DNA of 64,000 nt, from NCBI RefSeq assembly GCF_024628725.1, contig NZ_CP102409.1, forward strand, positions 715,001 to 779,000. The letters are read 5' to 3'. Within the stretch, counting starts at the first letter, position 1. Each line of letters opens with the position of its first letter. Positions 18,072 to 27,202 of this stretch are shown in pieces. The notes beneath the pieces were generated by a model, which worked only from the letters and a program-made list of their open reading frames with translations, searched no databases and had not been told where the DNA came from. The translations under genes were made by a program, and so were the position numbers. The stretch comes from Ruegeria sp. YS9 (GTDB lineage: Bacteria; Pseudomonadota; Alphaproteobacteria; Rhodobacterales; Rhodobacteraceae).

Positions 18072-18667
18072 GGACGCCGACGGATCTCCCACACCTTCAG
18101 CTTGGCGAGTGCGCTTGCGCTCGCCAGCAGGACCAGTGCGCAGAGCGCCGTCTTGGTCATGATCTCCATCGTGCCTTCGATCAGCATGGCGTGAACAACG
18201 CTGCCGACAATCGTCACCCCGGCCAGCACGGTGTGGCTCAGCCGCCAAAGACGAAATCGCAGGCGCAGGTGCTGGCGGAAGACACCCATCAGGGCCGCCC
18301 CGAAAGCTGTCCACATGGCAATGACGCCCCAGGCCGAGAACGGTGTCGGAGAGACGAACAACAATGCATCCACCACATCCGGCGGGCTGGTAAGCCACAA
18401 TCCCGCGACATGGACCACGATCGCCAGCACCAGGGACAGGCCGATCCAGCGGTGAAGGTGGCGGCTCATCATTACCGACAATCCCGGAAGGTATCTCCCG
18501 GCCAGAAGCGGTTGCAGCAACAGCAGATCCAGGCTCAGAATCCCGGCAAACCCGCCGAGGATGTAGACAGGATCGCGCCATGCAAGGTAGGGGCTGCCTG
18601 CCGCAGCGATCAGCGGAACGGCAAGGGCGGCGATCAGTGTCGCCCAGATGACACCGGTTGGGATCAC
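18068..18667 (-). CDS. Ferric reductase-like transmembrane protein
   Basis: A 199-aa inner-membrane protein with six or so helices and the paired histidines of the ferric reductase-like/cytochrome b fold: [22 protein letters not shown] and [21 protein letters not shown]. It has no FAD or NAD domain, so it resembles membrane haem subunits such as MsrQ that pass electrons to an exported partner. The start is a GTG at 18667, 5 nt after the stop of the upstream Tat-exported protein, so the two form an operon. The electron-donor and partner roles are inferred from this pairing. Confidence 0.78.
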   Translation of the reverse strand: MIPTGVIWATLIAALAVPLIAAAGSPYLAWRDPVYILGGFAGILSLDLLLLQPLLAGRYLPGLSVMMSRHLHRWIGLSLVLAIVVHVAGLWLTSPPDVVDALLFVSPTPFSAWGVIAMWTAFGAALMGVFRQHLRLRFRLWRLSHTVLAGVTIVGSVVHAMLIEGTMEIMTKTALCALVLLASASALAKLKVWEIRRRP

Positions 18668-18672
18668 CGGGA

Positions 18673-19161
18673 TCAGAACGGTTGCAACACGAAATGCGCA
18701 GCCAGCGTCTTGTCCTTGGAACTGGACATCACAGGCCGCAGGAACACGGTTTCGAACGCGTCGCTGTCATAGGCCAGATGCCCGTGCGGTTGACCGAATG
18801 CGGGAACGATCTGCGGCATTTCCAGCCGGAATTCACCCTTTTCATCCGTCAAAGTCGCCCCATGGCTTTGCGGGTCACGTTCGTGCCCTTCTGTGGTATG
18901 GGCCCAGATCTGAATGCGCTGGCCGGGCAGGGGTGCGCCGTCGCCCGCCCGTCGTACGGTGCCGGTCATCCAGAACCCGCCGCCACCGATCCGGTCCACG
19001 ATTGGCGCGCCGGGGCGATAGTTGTTTGATCCACCCCGCATCGAAGGCGTCGGCGCAAGCCCGGCTGCGCGGGCAGGCACCAAAAGTCCCGCGGCCCCGG
19101 TTGCGACAATGGCAGCACCTTGGGTGATCAGGGAACGACGGGACAGCAACGCATCTGTCAT
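18673..19161 (-). CDS. Tat-exported intradiol dioxygenase-like protein
   Basis: A 162-aa protein with a twin-arginine signal (SRRSLITQGAAIV.., cleavage likely after VPARAAG, about residue 33). The mature part has the intradiol ring-cleavage dioxygenase-like beta fold: WMTGTVRRAGDGAPLPGQRIQIWAH, DEKGEFRLEMP and PHGHLAYDSD. It is much shorter than catechol dioxygenases, so activity is uncertain. I use the ATG at 19161, which has GGAGG 7 nt upstream; an open frame to 19359 has none. It is translated just before the ferric-reductase-like gene and was probably built to work with it in the periplasm. Confidence 0.75.
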   Translation of the reverse strand: MTDALLSRRSLITQGAAIVATGAAGLLVPARAAGLAPTPSMRGGSNNYRPGAPIVDRIGGGGFWMTGTVRRAGDGAPLPGQRIQIWAHTTEGHERDPQSHGATLTDEKGEFRLEMPQIVPAFGQPHGHLAYDSDAFETVFLRPVMSSSKDKTLAAHFVLQPF

Positions 19162-19376
19162 CGAGAAACCTCCAATACGCGATCCAATCTTGTCAGTCTG
19201 CGGCTTCCAACTGAAACATAGCATGTTTCTTTCAAAATCCGAGGCCGTGCGCGGTTGGAAACCTGCACCCTCACGGTTCTGTGTTTGATTCCGTGCGTCG
19301 AAACGAATCTCTTTGACCTCTCGTGCTGTGCGGTGCGATGCTCGGGGCCACCAAAACACATCGGGATGATCCTTCC

Positions 19377-20210
19377 ATGACGACAGCAGATCTGGTTACA
19401 CAGGAAGACATTGCCGCCTTCCAACGCGATGGGGCTGTTGTTCTGCGGTCGAAGTTTTCATCTGACTGGTTGTCATTGCTACGCGCAGGTATCGACGCCG
19501 ACCTTGACACTCCGACGGACAATTTCACCCGTCATACCAGGGATCCGAACGCCCCGGGCTATTTCGAAGACTACTGGGCCTGGAACAAGATCCCGCAATT
19601 CAAGGAATTCGTTCACAATTCCCCCTGCGCACCGCTTGCTGCCGGGTTGCTGGGGGCGCCATCCATCAACCTTGTCATGGACAACTGGTTCCTGCGCGAG
19701 GCCGGCTCGACCTCGCGCCCGCCCTTCCATCAGGATCTGTCTTACTTCGACTTCGAAGGCACGATGTGTGTCCTTTGGCTGCCGCTGGAACCCGTGACCA
19801 AGGAAAACGGCATCGCTTTCGTGAAGGGCTCACACCTGTGGGACAAGCTGTTCATGCGGGTGCGGTTTGCCGATGGCCATCCCAGCCATCAACCCACCGA
19901 AGTTGCCGGGCAGACCTATCATCCGCCACCTGATGTCAATGCCGACCCCGGCGCGTATGACTTGCTGCAATGGGATCTGGAGCTTGGGGATTGCATTTTC
20001 TTCGACATGCGAACGCTGCATGGCGGGCTGTCCTCGATCACGCCGTCGGAAACGGTGCGGCGCTTCACCCTTCGCATGACGGCGCCTGATGGTGTCATCC
20101 GGTATCGCGGCGACTGGGCCAAGGACGAGCGCGCGCAGTTCGAGGCAGCAGGCTATGGCGAGGGGGATCGGATTGACGGGCCGTTTTTCCCGCAACTTTG
20201 GCCGCGTTGA
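19377..20210 (+). CDS. Phytanoyl-CoA dioxygenase family protein
   Basis: A 277-aa Fe(II)/2-oxoglutarate dioxygenase fold protein. The iron-binding HxD is in PPFHQDLSYFDF, the distal histidine in MRTLHGGLSS, and the 2-oxoglutarate-binding arginine in TVRRFTLRM. Bacterial members act on varied small substrates, so phytanoyl-CoA itself is unlikely to be certain. The ATG at 19377 begins MTTADLVTQEDIAAFQRDG, the normal family N-terminus; an earlier in-frame ATG at 19323 adds 18 unrelated residues. It is divergent from the Tat-exported protein. Confidence 0.87.
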   Translation: MTTADLVTQEDIAAFQRDGAVVLRSKFSSDWLSLLRAGIDADLDTPTDNFTRHTRDPNAPGYFEDYWAWNKIPQFKEFVHNSPCAPLAAGLLGAPSINLVMDNWFLREAGSTSRPPFHQDLSYFDFEGTMCVLWLPLEPVTKENGIAFVKGSHLWDKLFMRVRFADGHPSHQPTEVAGQTYHPPPDVNADPGAYDLLQWDLELGDCIFFDMRTLHGGLSSITPSETVRRFTLRMTAPDGVIRYRGDWAKDERAQFEAAGYGEGDRIDGPFFPQLWPR

Positions 20211-20329
20211 TTGGAACGGCGCCGCACTCAATCTGTGCGATTGTGCACTTTATGGGCTGCTTTGCGTGGCTATTTCTTACCTGAGTGAACGCGGGTGGCC
20301 TGACCATCTGCAACGAAGGGAGAGCTGAA

Positions 20330-21292
20330 ATGAGTTGGAACCCGACACACAATCCGGACTGCATCTCGGAGAATCCGGCGCTGGACACATTAATCATCCC
20401 GCGTGCCCGTGACCTGGGTGGGTTCGAAGTGCGCCGCGCGTTGCCTTCGGTAAAACGACAGTTGGTGGGCCCTTTCATATTTTTCGATCAAATGGGGCCC
20501 GCTGAATTCATTACCGAAGGCGGCATCGACGTGCGGCCCCACCCGCATATCGGTCTGGGCACAGTCACTTACCTGTATCAGGGCGAGTTCGAGCACCGCG
20601 ACAGCCTTGGCACACATCAGATGATCTATCCCGGCGAAGTCAACTGGATGGTCGCAGGCCGTGGTGTGACCCATTCAGAACGCACCAGCGACGAGACCCG
20701 AGGCAGGAAACACAGCCTGTTCGGCATTCAGACCTGGATCGCCTTGCCCGAAGCGCATGAGGACATGGCCCCGGATTTCGAACATCACAAACAGGCCGCG
20801 CTGCCGCATCTTCAGGATGCGGGCGTCAGCGCCCGGTTGATCCTGGGGTCGGCCTATGGTGAGACCAGCCCGGTCACGATGTTGTCCGAAACCTTCTATC
20901 TCGATGTGCAATTGGAACCCGGCGCGTCCTTCCCTCTGCCTGACGACCACGAAGACCGCGGTGTCTATGTCACGCAAGGTTCGGTCGAAATCGCGGGCGA
21001 CAGGTTTGACGAGGGCCGCATGATGGTGTTCCGGCCCGGGGACAAGCTGTCTGTCACGGCGGGCGCACTGGGCGCGCGGCTGATGCTGCTGGGCGGAGCG
21101 ACCCTGAATGAAGACCGCTACATCTGGTGGAATTTCGTTTCGTCTTCGAAGGAAAAGATCGAAACCGCAACCCGTGAGTGGAAAAGCGCCGATTGGGCCA
21201 ATGGTGCATTTCAACTGCCTCCGGGTGACGATCAGGAATTTATCCCTATTTCCAAAGAGCTTGAGCGCACCAAACCCCGGCTGGCCCGCTAG
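20330..21292 (+). CDS. Pirin family protein
   Basis: A 320-aa bicupin pirin. The N-terminal domain has the metal-binding set in VRPHPHIGLGTVTYLYQGEFEHRDS.. and the GVTHSERT block; the C-terminal domain is the second cupin (VYVTQGSVEIAGDRF). Bacterial pirins can act as quercetinases or as regulators; which applies is not visible. The ATG at 20330 follows AGGGAGAG, which supports this start over 20285. It lies between the dioxygenase and the ketopantoate reductase-like gene, all on plus. Confidence 0.9.
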   Translation: MSWNPTHNPDCISENPALDTLIIPRARDLGGFEVRRALPSVKRQLVGPFIFFDQMGPAEFITEGGIDVRPHPHIGLGTVTYLYQGEFEHRDSLGTHQMIYPGEVNWMVAGRGVTHSERTSDETRGRKHSLFGIQTWIALPEAHEDMAPDFEHHKQAALPHLQDAGVSARLILGSAYGETSPVTMLSETFYLDVQLEPGASFPLPDDHEDRGVYVTQGSVEIAGDRFDEGRMMVFRPGDKLSVTAGALGARLMLLGGATLNEDRYIWWNFVSSSKEKIETATREWKSADWANGAFQLPPGDDQEFIPISKELERTKPRLAR

Positions 21293-21371
21293 CACGCGAC
21301 GTCGGGGGCAAGCGGGCTTGTGTCACGGGTCGTTTGCGGTGATCCTTTTCGGGTGTACCGGAGGGGGTATC

Positions 21372-22346
21372 ATGAAACTTGTCCTTGCAGGCGCAGGCAG
21401 CATTGGCTGCTTCTGCGGAGCCTTGCTGGCCCGGTCGGGGCACTCCGTGACCCTGTTGGGACGCGCACATGTGCTGGACCCGATCCGTGAGCGCCGGCTC
21501 AGGGTCACGGATTTTGACGGCCTTGATTACACGGTCCCGCCGGAATCGCTCGTGCTCAGCGAAGATCCGGCCTGCCTGGGCCAGGCCGAACTCGTCATTT
21601 TAACGGTCAAATCTGGCGCAACATCGGATATGGCCGAGCAGATAAGTGCCTTTGCACCCCGGGACGTGCCTGTCCTGTCCTGGCAGAACGGGATCGAGGC
21701 CGCCACAACACTGCGCAATGCCCTTCCCGGGCGCGACATACGCGCCGGAATGGTTCCGTTCAACGTGGTGCCAACGGCCCCCGCCACCTATCACCGGGCC
21801 ACGTCCGGAGAGATCGTCATCCAAAGCGGCGCCGGCGATCTGGCCGCGCAGCTGAGCTGCGCGGACCTTCCCGTTGCGTCCAGCGACCAGATCGAGGCTG
21901 TGCAATGGGGCAAGCTGGTGATCAACCTGAACAATGCGCTCAATGCCTTGTCGGGCCTCGCGCTGGTAGATCAACTGATGAGCCGCGACTGGCGCAATCT
22001 CATGGCGGATCAGATGTCCGAGGCGCTGACTGTCCTCAAGGCGGCGGGTCATCCCGTGGCCTCGACCACACCGCTTCCGGCATGGATGACCCCGCATATT
22101 CTGCGGCTGCCGACACCGCTGTTCACCCGGATCGCGGCCCGGATGCTGACGATCGACCCGCATGCGCGAACGTCCATGGCCTATGACCTCATGGCCGAAC
22201 GCCAAACGGAAATTGACAGTCTGCAAGGGCATATCATCCGGATGGGTCACGAAACCGGAGTGCCAACGCCCATCTGCACGCAGGTGTCCGACCTGATCAA
22301 ACATGCACCCGATCACCCGTTGTCGCCGGAACAGATCAGGCTCTGA
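21372..22346 (+). CDS. 2-dehydropantoate 2-reductase family protein
   Basis: A 324-aa NADP-dependent reductase of the PanE/ApbA type. The Rossmann motif GAGSIGCFCGALLARSGH is at the N-terminus, followed by LVILTVKSGAT and a C-terminal ApbA domain with the KLVINLNNALNAL block. The family makes pantoate in coenzyme A synthesis, but Rhodobacterales carry several paralogs, so I leave the gene unnamed. The ATG at 21372 follows CGGAGGGGG. An upstream open frame reading back into the pirin gene is a shadow. Confidence 0.88.
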   Translation: MKLVLAGAGSIGCFCGALLARSGHSVTLLGRAHVLDPIRERRLRVTDFDGLDYTVPPESLVLSEDPACLGQAELVILTVKSGATSDMAEQISAFAPRDVPVLSWQNGIEAATTLRNALPGRDIRAGMVPFNVVPTAPATYHRATSGEIVIQSGAGDLAAQLSCADLPVASSDQIEAVQWGKLVINLNNALNALSGLALVDQLMSRDWRNLMADQMSEALTVLKAAGHPVASTTPLPAWMTPHILRLPTPLFTRIAARMLTIDPHARTSMAYDLMAERQTEIDSLQGHIIRMGHETGVPTPICTQVSDLIKHAPDHPLSPEQIRL

Positions 22347-22355
22347 CGTCATCGC

Positions 22356-23831
22356 TCAGGCGAATGCGGTCAGCACCCAGTAAATGATGGCCGACATGGT
22401 TGCGGCGGCGGGCACGGTGACAATCCATGCGGCCACGATGGTCATGAAATGCGACCGTCGTACCAGCTTGCGACGGCGGTATTCTTCCGGGGCAAGGTGT
22501 TGCGCTGTGCGCTGAATCTTTCCCTGTTTGCGCCGGCGCTCAGCATCCCACTCGCGGTAGAAGCCGACGCCAAAGACTGCACCAACGGCGATATGGGTCG
22601 AACTGACCGGCAGGCCCAGCCAACTGGCCAGAATCACGGTGATCGCCGCCGACAGGGCGACGCAAAAGGCGCGTATCGGGTTCAGCTTGGTGATCTGGCG
22701 GCCCACCATCCGGATCAGCCTGGGGCCGAACAGGAACAGACCGAAGGAAATCCCGAACGCTCCGATGATCATCACCCAAAGCGGGATGGAAACCGTTGCG
22801 GCGAACTCTTCGAATTCAGCCGCGTGAACAATCGCGGCCAACGGGCCGACCGCATTGGCCACGTCATTTGCGCCGTGGGCGAAACTCAGGAACGTGGCCG
22901 AGATCACAAGCGGCAGGCCAAACAGCGTTTTCAGAGACCGGGTCCGGTTTTCCATTCTTTCTGATTTGCGTTTGACCCACGGGACGGTCACGGACCAGGC
23001 CAGAAGCCCCACAGACAACCCGATCAGCAAAGCCATCTCCAGATCAATTGTCACGATCCGCTTCAGCCCTTTGACGGACATATATGTGGAAAAGGCCCCA
23101 GCCATCACCGCCAAAAGGATTGGCACCCATTTGCGCGCGGCTGCAATCTTGTCGTCCTGATGCTGGATCTTTGACCTGATCAGCGCCAGAAAAGCCGCCG
23201 CAACCGCACCCCCGAGTATCGGCGAAATCACCCAGCTGGCTGCAATTGCGCTCATCGTGCCCCAGCTCACCGCGCTCAGGCCCGCTGCGGCAATGCCTGC
23301 ACCCATGACCCCACCCACGACTGAATGCGTGGTGGACACAGGGGCGCCGATCCAGGTTGCCAGGTTGACCCACATGGCTGACGATATCAGCGCCGCCATC
23401 ATGGCCCAGATGAACACCTCGCTGTTTTGCACCGAGGCCGGATCGATGATCTCCTTGGAGATGGTCGAGACCACATCACCCCCCGCAAGCAAAGCGCCTG
23501 CGCTTTCGGCAATGGCGGCAATCACGATGGCGCCGCCCATGGTAAGCACATTCGCGCCGACCGCGGGGCCCATGTTGTTGGCCACGTCATTGGCACCGAC
23601 ATTGATCGCCATATAGGCCCCGAACGCGGCCGCCGCGACCACGATATGGCTGCCATCCGCCCGACCGAACAGGACCACCGCCGTCAGCCCGGCCAGCGCC
23701 ATGAAGGCCAGCGCGACCCCCGGTGCCAGCAGGTGGCGCGCGACATGGATGTTGGCGGTCTCGACCCGCGAAATTCGGTGCAGGTCGCTGTCCAACGTTT
23801 GCCAGCGTGGTTTCGGATTCGTGTCAGACAT
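22356..23831 (-). CDS. Inorganic phosphate transporter, PiT family
   Basis: A 491-aa inner-membrane Pi:cation symporter. Both PHO4 repeats are visible: GANDVANNMGPAVGA in the first and AHGANDVANAVGPLAA in the second, each with a following GAPVSTTHSVVGG or GLPVSSTHIAVGA signature. The central hydrophilic loop (QHQDDKIAAARK) and a positively charged region before the last helix (REWDAERRRKQGK) are normal. No PhoU-like DUF47 partner is adjacent. The start may be the ATG at 23843 or 23831. It is convergent with the reductase gene with a gap of 9 nt. Confidence 0.93.
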   Translation of the reverse strand: MSDTNPKPRWQTLDSDLHRISRVETANIHVARHLLAPGVALAFMALAGLTAVVLFGRADGSHIVVAAAAFGAYMAINVGANDVANNMGPAVGANVLTMGGAIVIAAIAESAGALLAGGDVVSTISKEIIDPASVQNSEVFIWAMMAALISSAMWVNLATWIGAPVSTTHSVVGGVMGAGIAAAGLSAVSWGTMSAIAASWVISPILGGAVAAAFLALIRSKIQHQDDKIAAARKWVPILLAVMAGAFSTYMSVKGLKRIVTIDLEMALLIGLSVGLLAWSVTVPWVKRKSERMENRTRSLKTLFGLPLVISATFLSFAHGANDVANAVGPLAAIVHAAEFEEFAATVSIPLWVMIIGAFGISFGLFLFGPRLIRMVGRQITKLNPIRAFCVALSAAITVILASWLGLPVSSTHIAVGAVFGVGFYREWDAERRRKQGKIQRTAQHLAPEEYRRRKLVRRSHFMTIVAAWIVTVPAAATMSAIIYWVLTAFA

Positions 23832-23920
23832 GAACTTGGTCAAATGTTGAGGGATCGTGCGCCACTAACGGTATCCGGCTGCTCAGGCAAGCTGGGTGCC
23901 ATCAAAATGTTGCGAATTCC

Positions 23921-24379
23921 TTACAGTTTGCGCAACAAGGCCTGAAGCTCGGGCTCCTGCACCAGCGTGGCCGCTTCAGCCGGCGAAAACCAGCTGCGCT
24001 CGCGCTGATCGGCCTCGGGAAAGTCATCGGCCAGCGCACGTACCGAAATCCTGTAGACATTGGTCAATACCGGTTGCGCTGATCCGTCTTTGAGGATCTT
24101 GTCGTAAGTGAATTGACCGATGGGTTCATCGTGAACCGCATCCGCGCGTACCCCGGCCTCTTCCCAGGCCTCCTGAAGGGCTGTTTCCGCGCCACTCAAA
24201 CCATCGATGGGCCAGCCTTTCGGGATGATCCAGCGTTTCGTGTCACGGCTGGTGATCAGAAGGACCTGGTCCTGTCCGTCATGAACGCGGGTGCACAACG
24301 CCGCAAACTGCACCCGTCGGGGGCGCAGGAACAGCGGTCGTCCGACCTCTTCCCAGATATTTTGCAGCCATGCATTCAT
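23921..24379 (-). CDS. NUDIX hydrolase, diphosphoinositol-polyphosphate-phosphohydrolase-like
   Basis: A 152-aa NUDIX protein, probably splitting a nucleoside diphosphate linked to another moiety. The box reads GLSGAETALQEAWEEAGV, with the metal-binding EAWEEAG intact but Gln in place of the usual Arg and Leu where the first Glu is often found. The WIIPKGWP segment before the box is typical of the DIPP-like subgroup common in alphaproteobacteria. Cytosolic. No operon partner is evident. Confidence 0.87.
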   Translation of the reverse strand: MNAWLQNIWEEVGRPLFLRPRRVQFAALCTRVHDGQDQVLLITSRDTKRWIIPKGWPIDGLSGAETALQEAWEEAGVRADAVHDEPIGQFTYDKILKDGSAQPVLTNVYRISVRALADDFPEADQRERSWFSPAEAATLVQEPELQALLRKL

Positions 24380-24535
24380 CAGTTTTTTGTCTGTCTACTC
24401 TATGCCTTCAAAGCCGACATGACTTAACACCGGAAATGGTGGGTTTCAAATAGACCTTCCAATTTTGGCCGGTTTTTGAGGGTTTGCCGGGTTGTTTTGT
24501 GGATTTTGGGCAAAGCTCGGGTTTTTCTGACGGCT

Positions 24536-26989
24536 CTATTCCCGTCTGCGCTTCGCCCTCAGCGTGGGATCAGCCCGGGTCGGGTCTTCGGGCCAGGGAT
24601 GTTTGGGATATTGCGCCCTCATGTCCTTGCGTACATCCGCGTAAGAGCCTGCCCAGAAACCGGGCAGGTCACGCGTTATCTGGATCGGGCGCTGCGCTGG
24701 TGACAGCAGGGTGATCTTCAAAGGCTGGCCGCCGATTGCCGGGTGTCGGGTCACGCCAAAAACCTCCTGCAAGCGGACCGAGATTTCAGGCACGGCAGCG
24801 CTGTAATCAATTGGCACCTTGCGACCCAGGGGCGTTTCAAATGACCCCGGAGCGCGCCGGTCCAGTTCCTGCATCTGTGCCCAGTCCAACCGCGCGCGCA
24901 GGGCGGGCAAAAGGTCGAATTTCTTCCAGTCTTCGGCGCTTTTGACACCTGACAGCATGGGCAGCAACCAGTCGTCCATCTCGGCCATCAGGCCCTCGAC
25001 AGAGAAATCGGGCAAATCAACGCCATCGGCACGCACCAGTTCGACACGGGCGGCCAGGCGCGCGGCGGCACCTTCCAGCCGCAAGCCCAGATCGCGGATC
25101 CCGTCCAGCATCGCGCGGGCCACGGCGTCGTCGGGGACGTCCTTCCATATGCGGTCGTCCAATGTGATCGCGCCGAACCGCTCTTGCCGCCGCGACACGA
25201 CCCGCCGCTCGCGTTTGGACCAGGCGCAGGTCTCGACCCAGCGGATCTGATCCGCGAACAGATCGCGGATGTCGCGTTCCGAAATCTGGGTGGCCATCCG
25301 GACCTTCGCCTCGCGCGGGTTGCCATCCGTGTCGATGGCGACCAGAAACGGCGCGTTGGCCAGTGAATCCGCACTGTCCAGAACAACGCCTTTCCCCCCT
25401 GACAGCACATAGCGCGGCGCGTCACCCTTGCGCCGCTGCCCGATGCGGTCAGGATAGGCCAGCGCAGCCATGGCGGCGGAGCTCAGATCAGCCGAGTCGC
25501 CCTTGACCTGTTTCCGCAGCCGTCTGGTCTCGGCATTGATCCGATCCACTGCGCCCATGTTGACCTGCCAGATCCTGTTGCGCTGAAAGGCCCGGGGGTC
25601 GCGCAGCGCCTCTTGCCGCAGGGTGATATCCACCGGCGCACCGCGAAGGGGGTCACGCTCTGCCATCAACGCCGCCAAGGGGGCCGCGTTCGGACCGGCC
25701 CGCACAAGCATGTGCCCCAGCCGGGGATGCAAGGGCAGTGCTGCCAGGGCGCGCCCATGATCGGTGATCCGTCCATTGGTATCGAGTGCGCCCAGCATTG
25801 TCAGCAAAGCCCGCGCCTCGGCCATCGTCCCTTCGGGAGGTGGAGTCAGGAAGGCAAGATCGGCCGGGTCAGCGCCCCACAGTGACAGCTCCAGCGCCAG
25901 CCCGGTCAGGTCAGCCGCTTCGATCTCGGCAGGCGGGTAGGCCGCCAGCGCACCGTCTTCCCCCTTTGACCAGAGCCGGTAACACACCCCTTCGGCCACA
26001 CGTCCGGCCCGGCCCGCACGCTGTGTGGCCTCGGCCCGGGTCACCCGTTCTGTCACCAGCCGTGACATGCCCGATCCCGGATCGAACCGAGCCCGCCGGG
26101 CCTGCCCCATGTCCACGACAACCTTGATATCGGGGATCGTCAGCGAGGTTTCGGCAATCGACGTCGCCAGCACGACTTTGCGCCCATGTTCCACCGGGGC
26201 AATCGCGGCTCGCTGGGCCGCAAAGGGCATGGCTCCGAACAACGGGCGCACAACGCAACTGTCGGGCAGCAGACCGTTCAAAAGGCTTTCAGCGCGTCGG
26301 ATTTCGCCCTCTCCCGGCAGGAAAACCAGAATCCCACCACCTGACTTGCGCGTCTCACGCTCGGCCTGAACCACCAGATCGACCAACCCATCCAACCGCC
26401 GCGCTTGCGGTCCCAATGGCCGATCCAGCCAGCGCGTCTCAACCGGAAAGCTGCGCCCGTCCGATGTGACCAGAGGCGCCGCCATCAACGCGCCGACGGG
26501 ATCTGCATCCAGCGTGGCTGACATGGCCAGCAGGATCAGATCGTCCCGCAATGCGCCCGTTACCTCGAGGCACAAGGCCAGCCCCAGATCGGCGTTCAGA
26601 GACTGTTCATGGAATTCATCGAAAATCACCGCACTGATGCCGGGCAGATCGGGGTCGGTTTGCAGCATCCGGGTCAGGATGCCCTCGGTCACCACTTCGA
26701 TCCGGGTGTCTTTCGACACTTTCGCCTCGCCGCGCACACGGTAACCCACGGTTTGGCCTGTGCGCTCTCCCAAGGTCTCGGCCATCCGTTCGGCTGCGGC
26801 CCGGGCCGCCAGCCGCCGGGGCTCCAGCATCACGATCCTGCCGTCGCACAGACCTGCCTCGAGCATTGCCAGAGGAACCCGCGTGGTCTTGCCTGCACCG
26901 GGTGGTGCCTGAAGCACCGCGCGACCCTGCGCACGTAAAGTGTCCAGCAGTTCGGGTATGGCGTCGTCGATGGGCAGGCGTATCGTCAT
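24536..26989 (-). CDS. hrpB: ATP-dependent RNA helicase HrpB
   Basis: An 817-aa DEAH-box helicase. Walker A is APPGAGKTTRVPLAML, motif II is FDEFHEQSLNADLGLALC, motif III is MSATLDA and motif VI is ATQRAGRAGRVAEGVCYRLW. The HrpB-specific C-terminal region ending LPGFWAGSYADVRKDMRAQYPKHPWPEDP is complete, so the protein is full length. I start it at the ATG at 26989; a 22-codon upstream extension is not family-like. The natural substrate is not known for the family. It is divergent from meaB. Confidence 0.95.
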   Translation of the reverse strand: MTIRLPIDDAIPELLDTLRAQGRAVLQAPPGAGKTTRVPLAMLEAGLCDGRIVMLEPRRLAARAAAERMAETLGERTGQTVGYRVRGEAKVSKDTRIEVVTEGILTRMLQTDPDLPGISAVIFDEFHEQSLNADLGLALCLEVTGALRDDLILLAMSATLDADPVGALMAAPLVTSDGRSFPVETRWLDRPLGPQARRLDGLVDLVVQAERETRKSGGGILVFLPGEGEIRRAESLLNGLLPDSCVVRPLFGAMPFAAQRAAIAPVEHGRKVVLATSIAETSLTIPDIKVVVDMGQARRARFDPGSGMSRLVTERVTRAEATQRAGRAGRVAEGVCYRLWSKGEDGALAAYPPAEIEAADLTGLALELSLWGADPADLAFLTPPPEGTMAEARALLTMLGALDTNGRITDHGRALAALPLHPRLGHMLVRAGPNAAPLAALMAERDPLRGAPVDITLRQEALRDPRAFQRNRIWQVNMGAVDRINAETRRLRKQVKGDSADLSSAAMAALAYPDRIGQRRKGDAPRYVLSGGKGVVLDSADSLANAPFLVAIDTDGNPREAKVRMATQISERDIRDLFADQIRWVETCAWSKRERRVVSRRQERFGAITLDDRIWKDVPDDAVARAMLDGIRDLGLRLEGAAARLAARVELVRADGVDLPDFSVEGLMAEMDDWLLPMLSGVKSAEDWKKFDLLPALRARLDWAQMQELDRRAPGSFETPLGRKVPIDYSAAVPEISVRLQEVFGVTRHPAIGGQPLKITLLSPAQRPIQITRDLPGFWAGSYADVRKDMRAQYPKHPWPEDPTRADPTLRAKRRRE

Positions 26990-27202
26990 CCGGCTCTTAT
27001 CCGCCATCATGCAGGTGGCGTCCAGTTCTCGCAGGGTGCGAGCACCTTGGTGCAACCCATGGTGCCAAGACCATAACCGGAAGTGTCACGCGGCGCACGA
27101 ATTGACGCAGCTATTGCCTTGATCGCATTTCCAGAGACCTCCGGTCTGGACAAACGCCCCCGGAGCGCGGCAACTATTCCTGCCTCTAGGATCGGGACAA
27201 GA

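Noticed and set aside
16935..18581. Open frame of 548 codons on minus across argD and argF
   Set aside because: It is antisense to argD and argF, which are unambiguous; long antisense frames are common in GC-rich codon usage.
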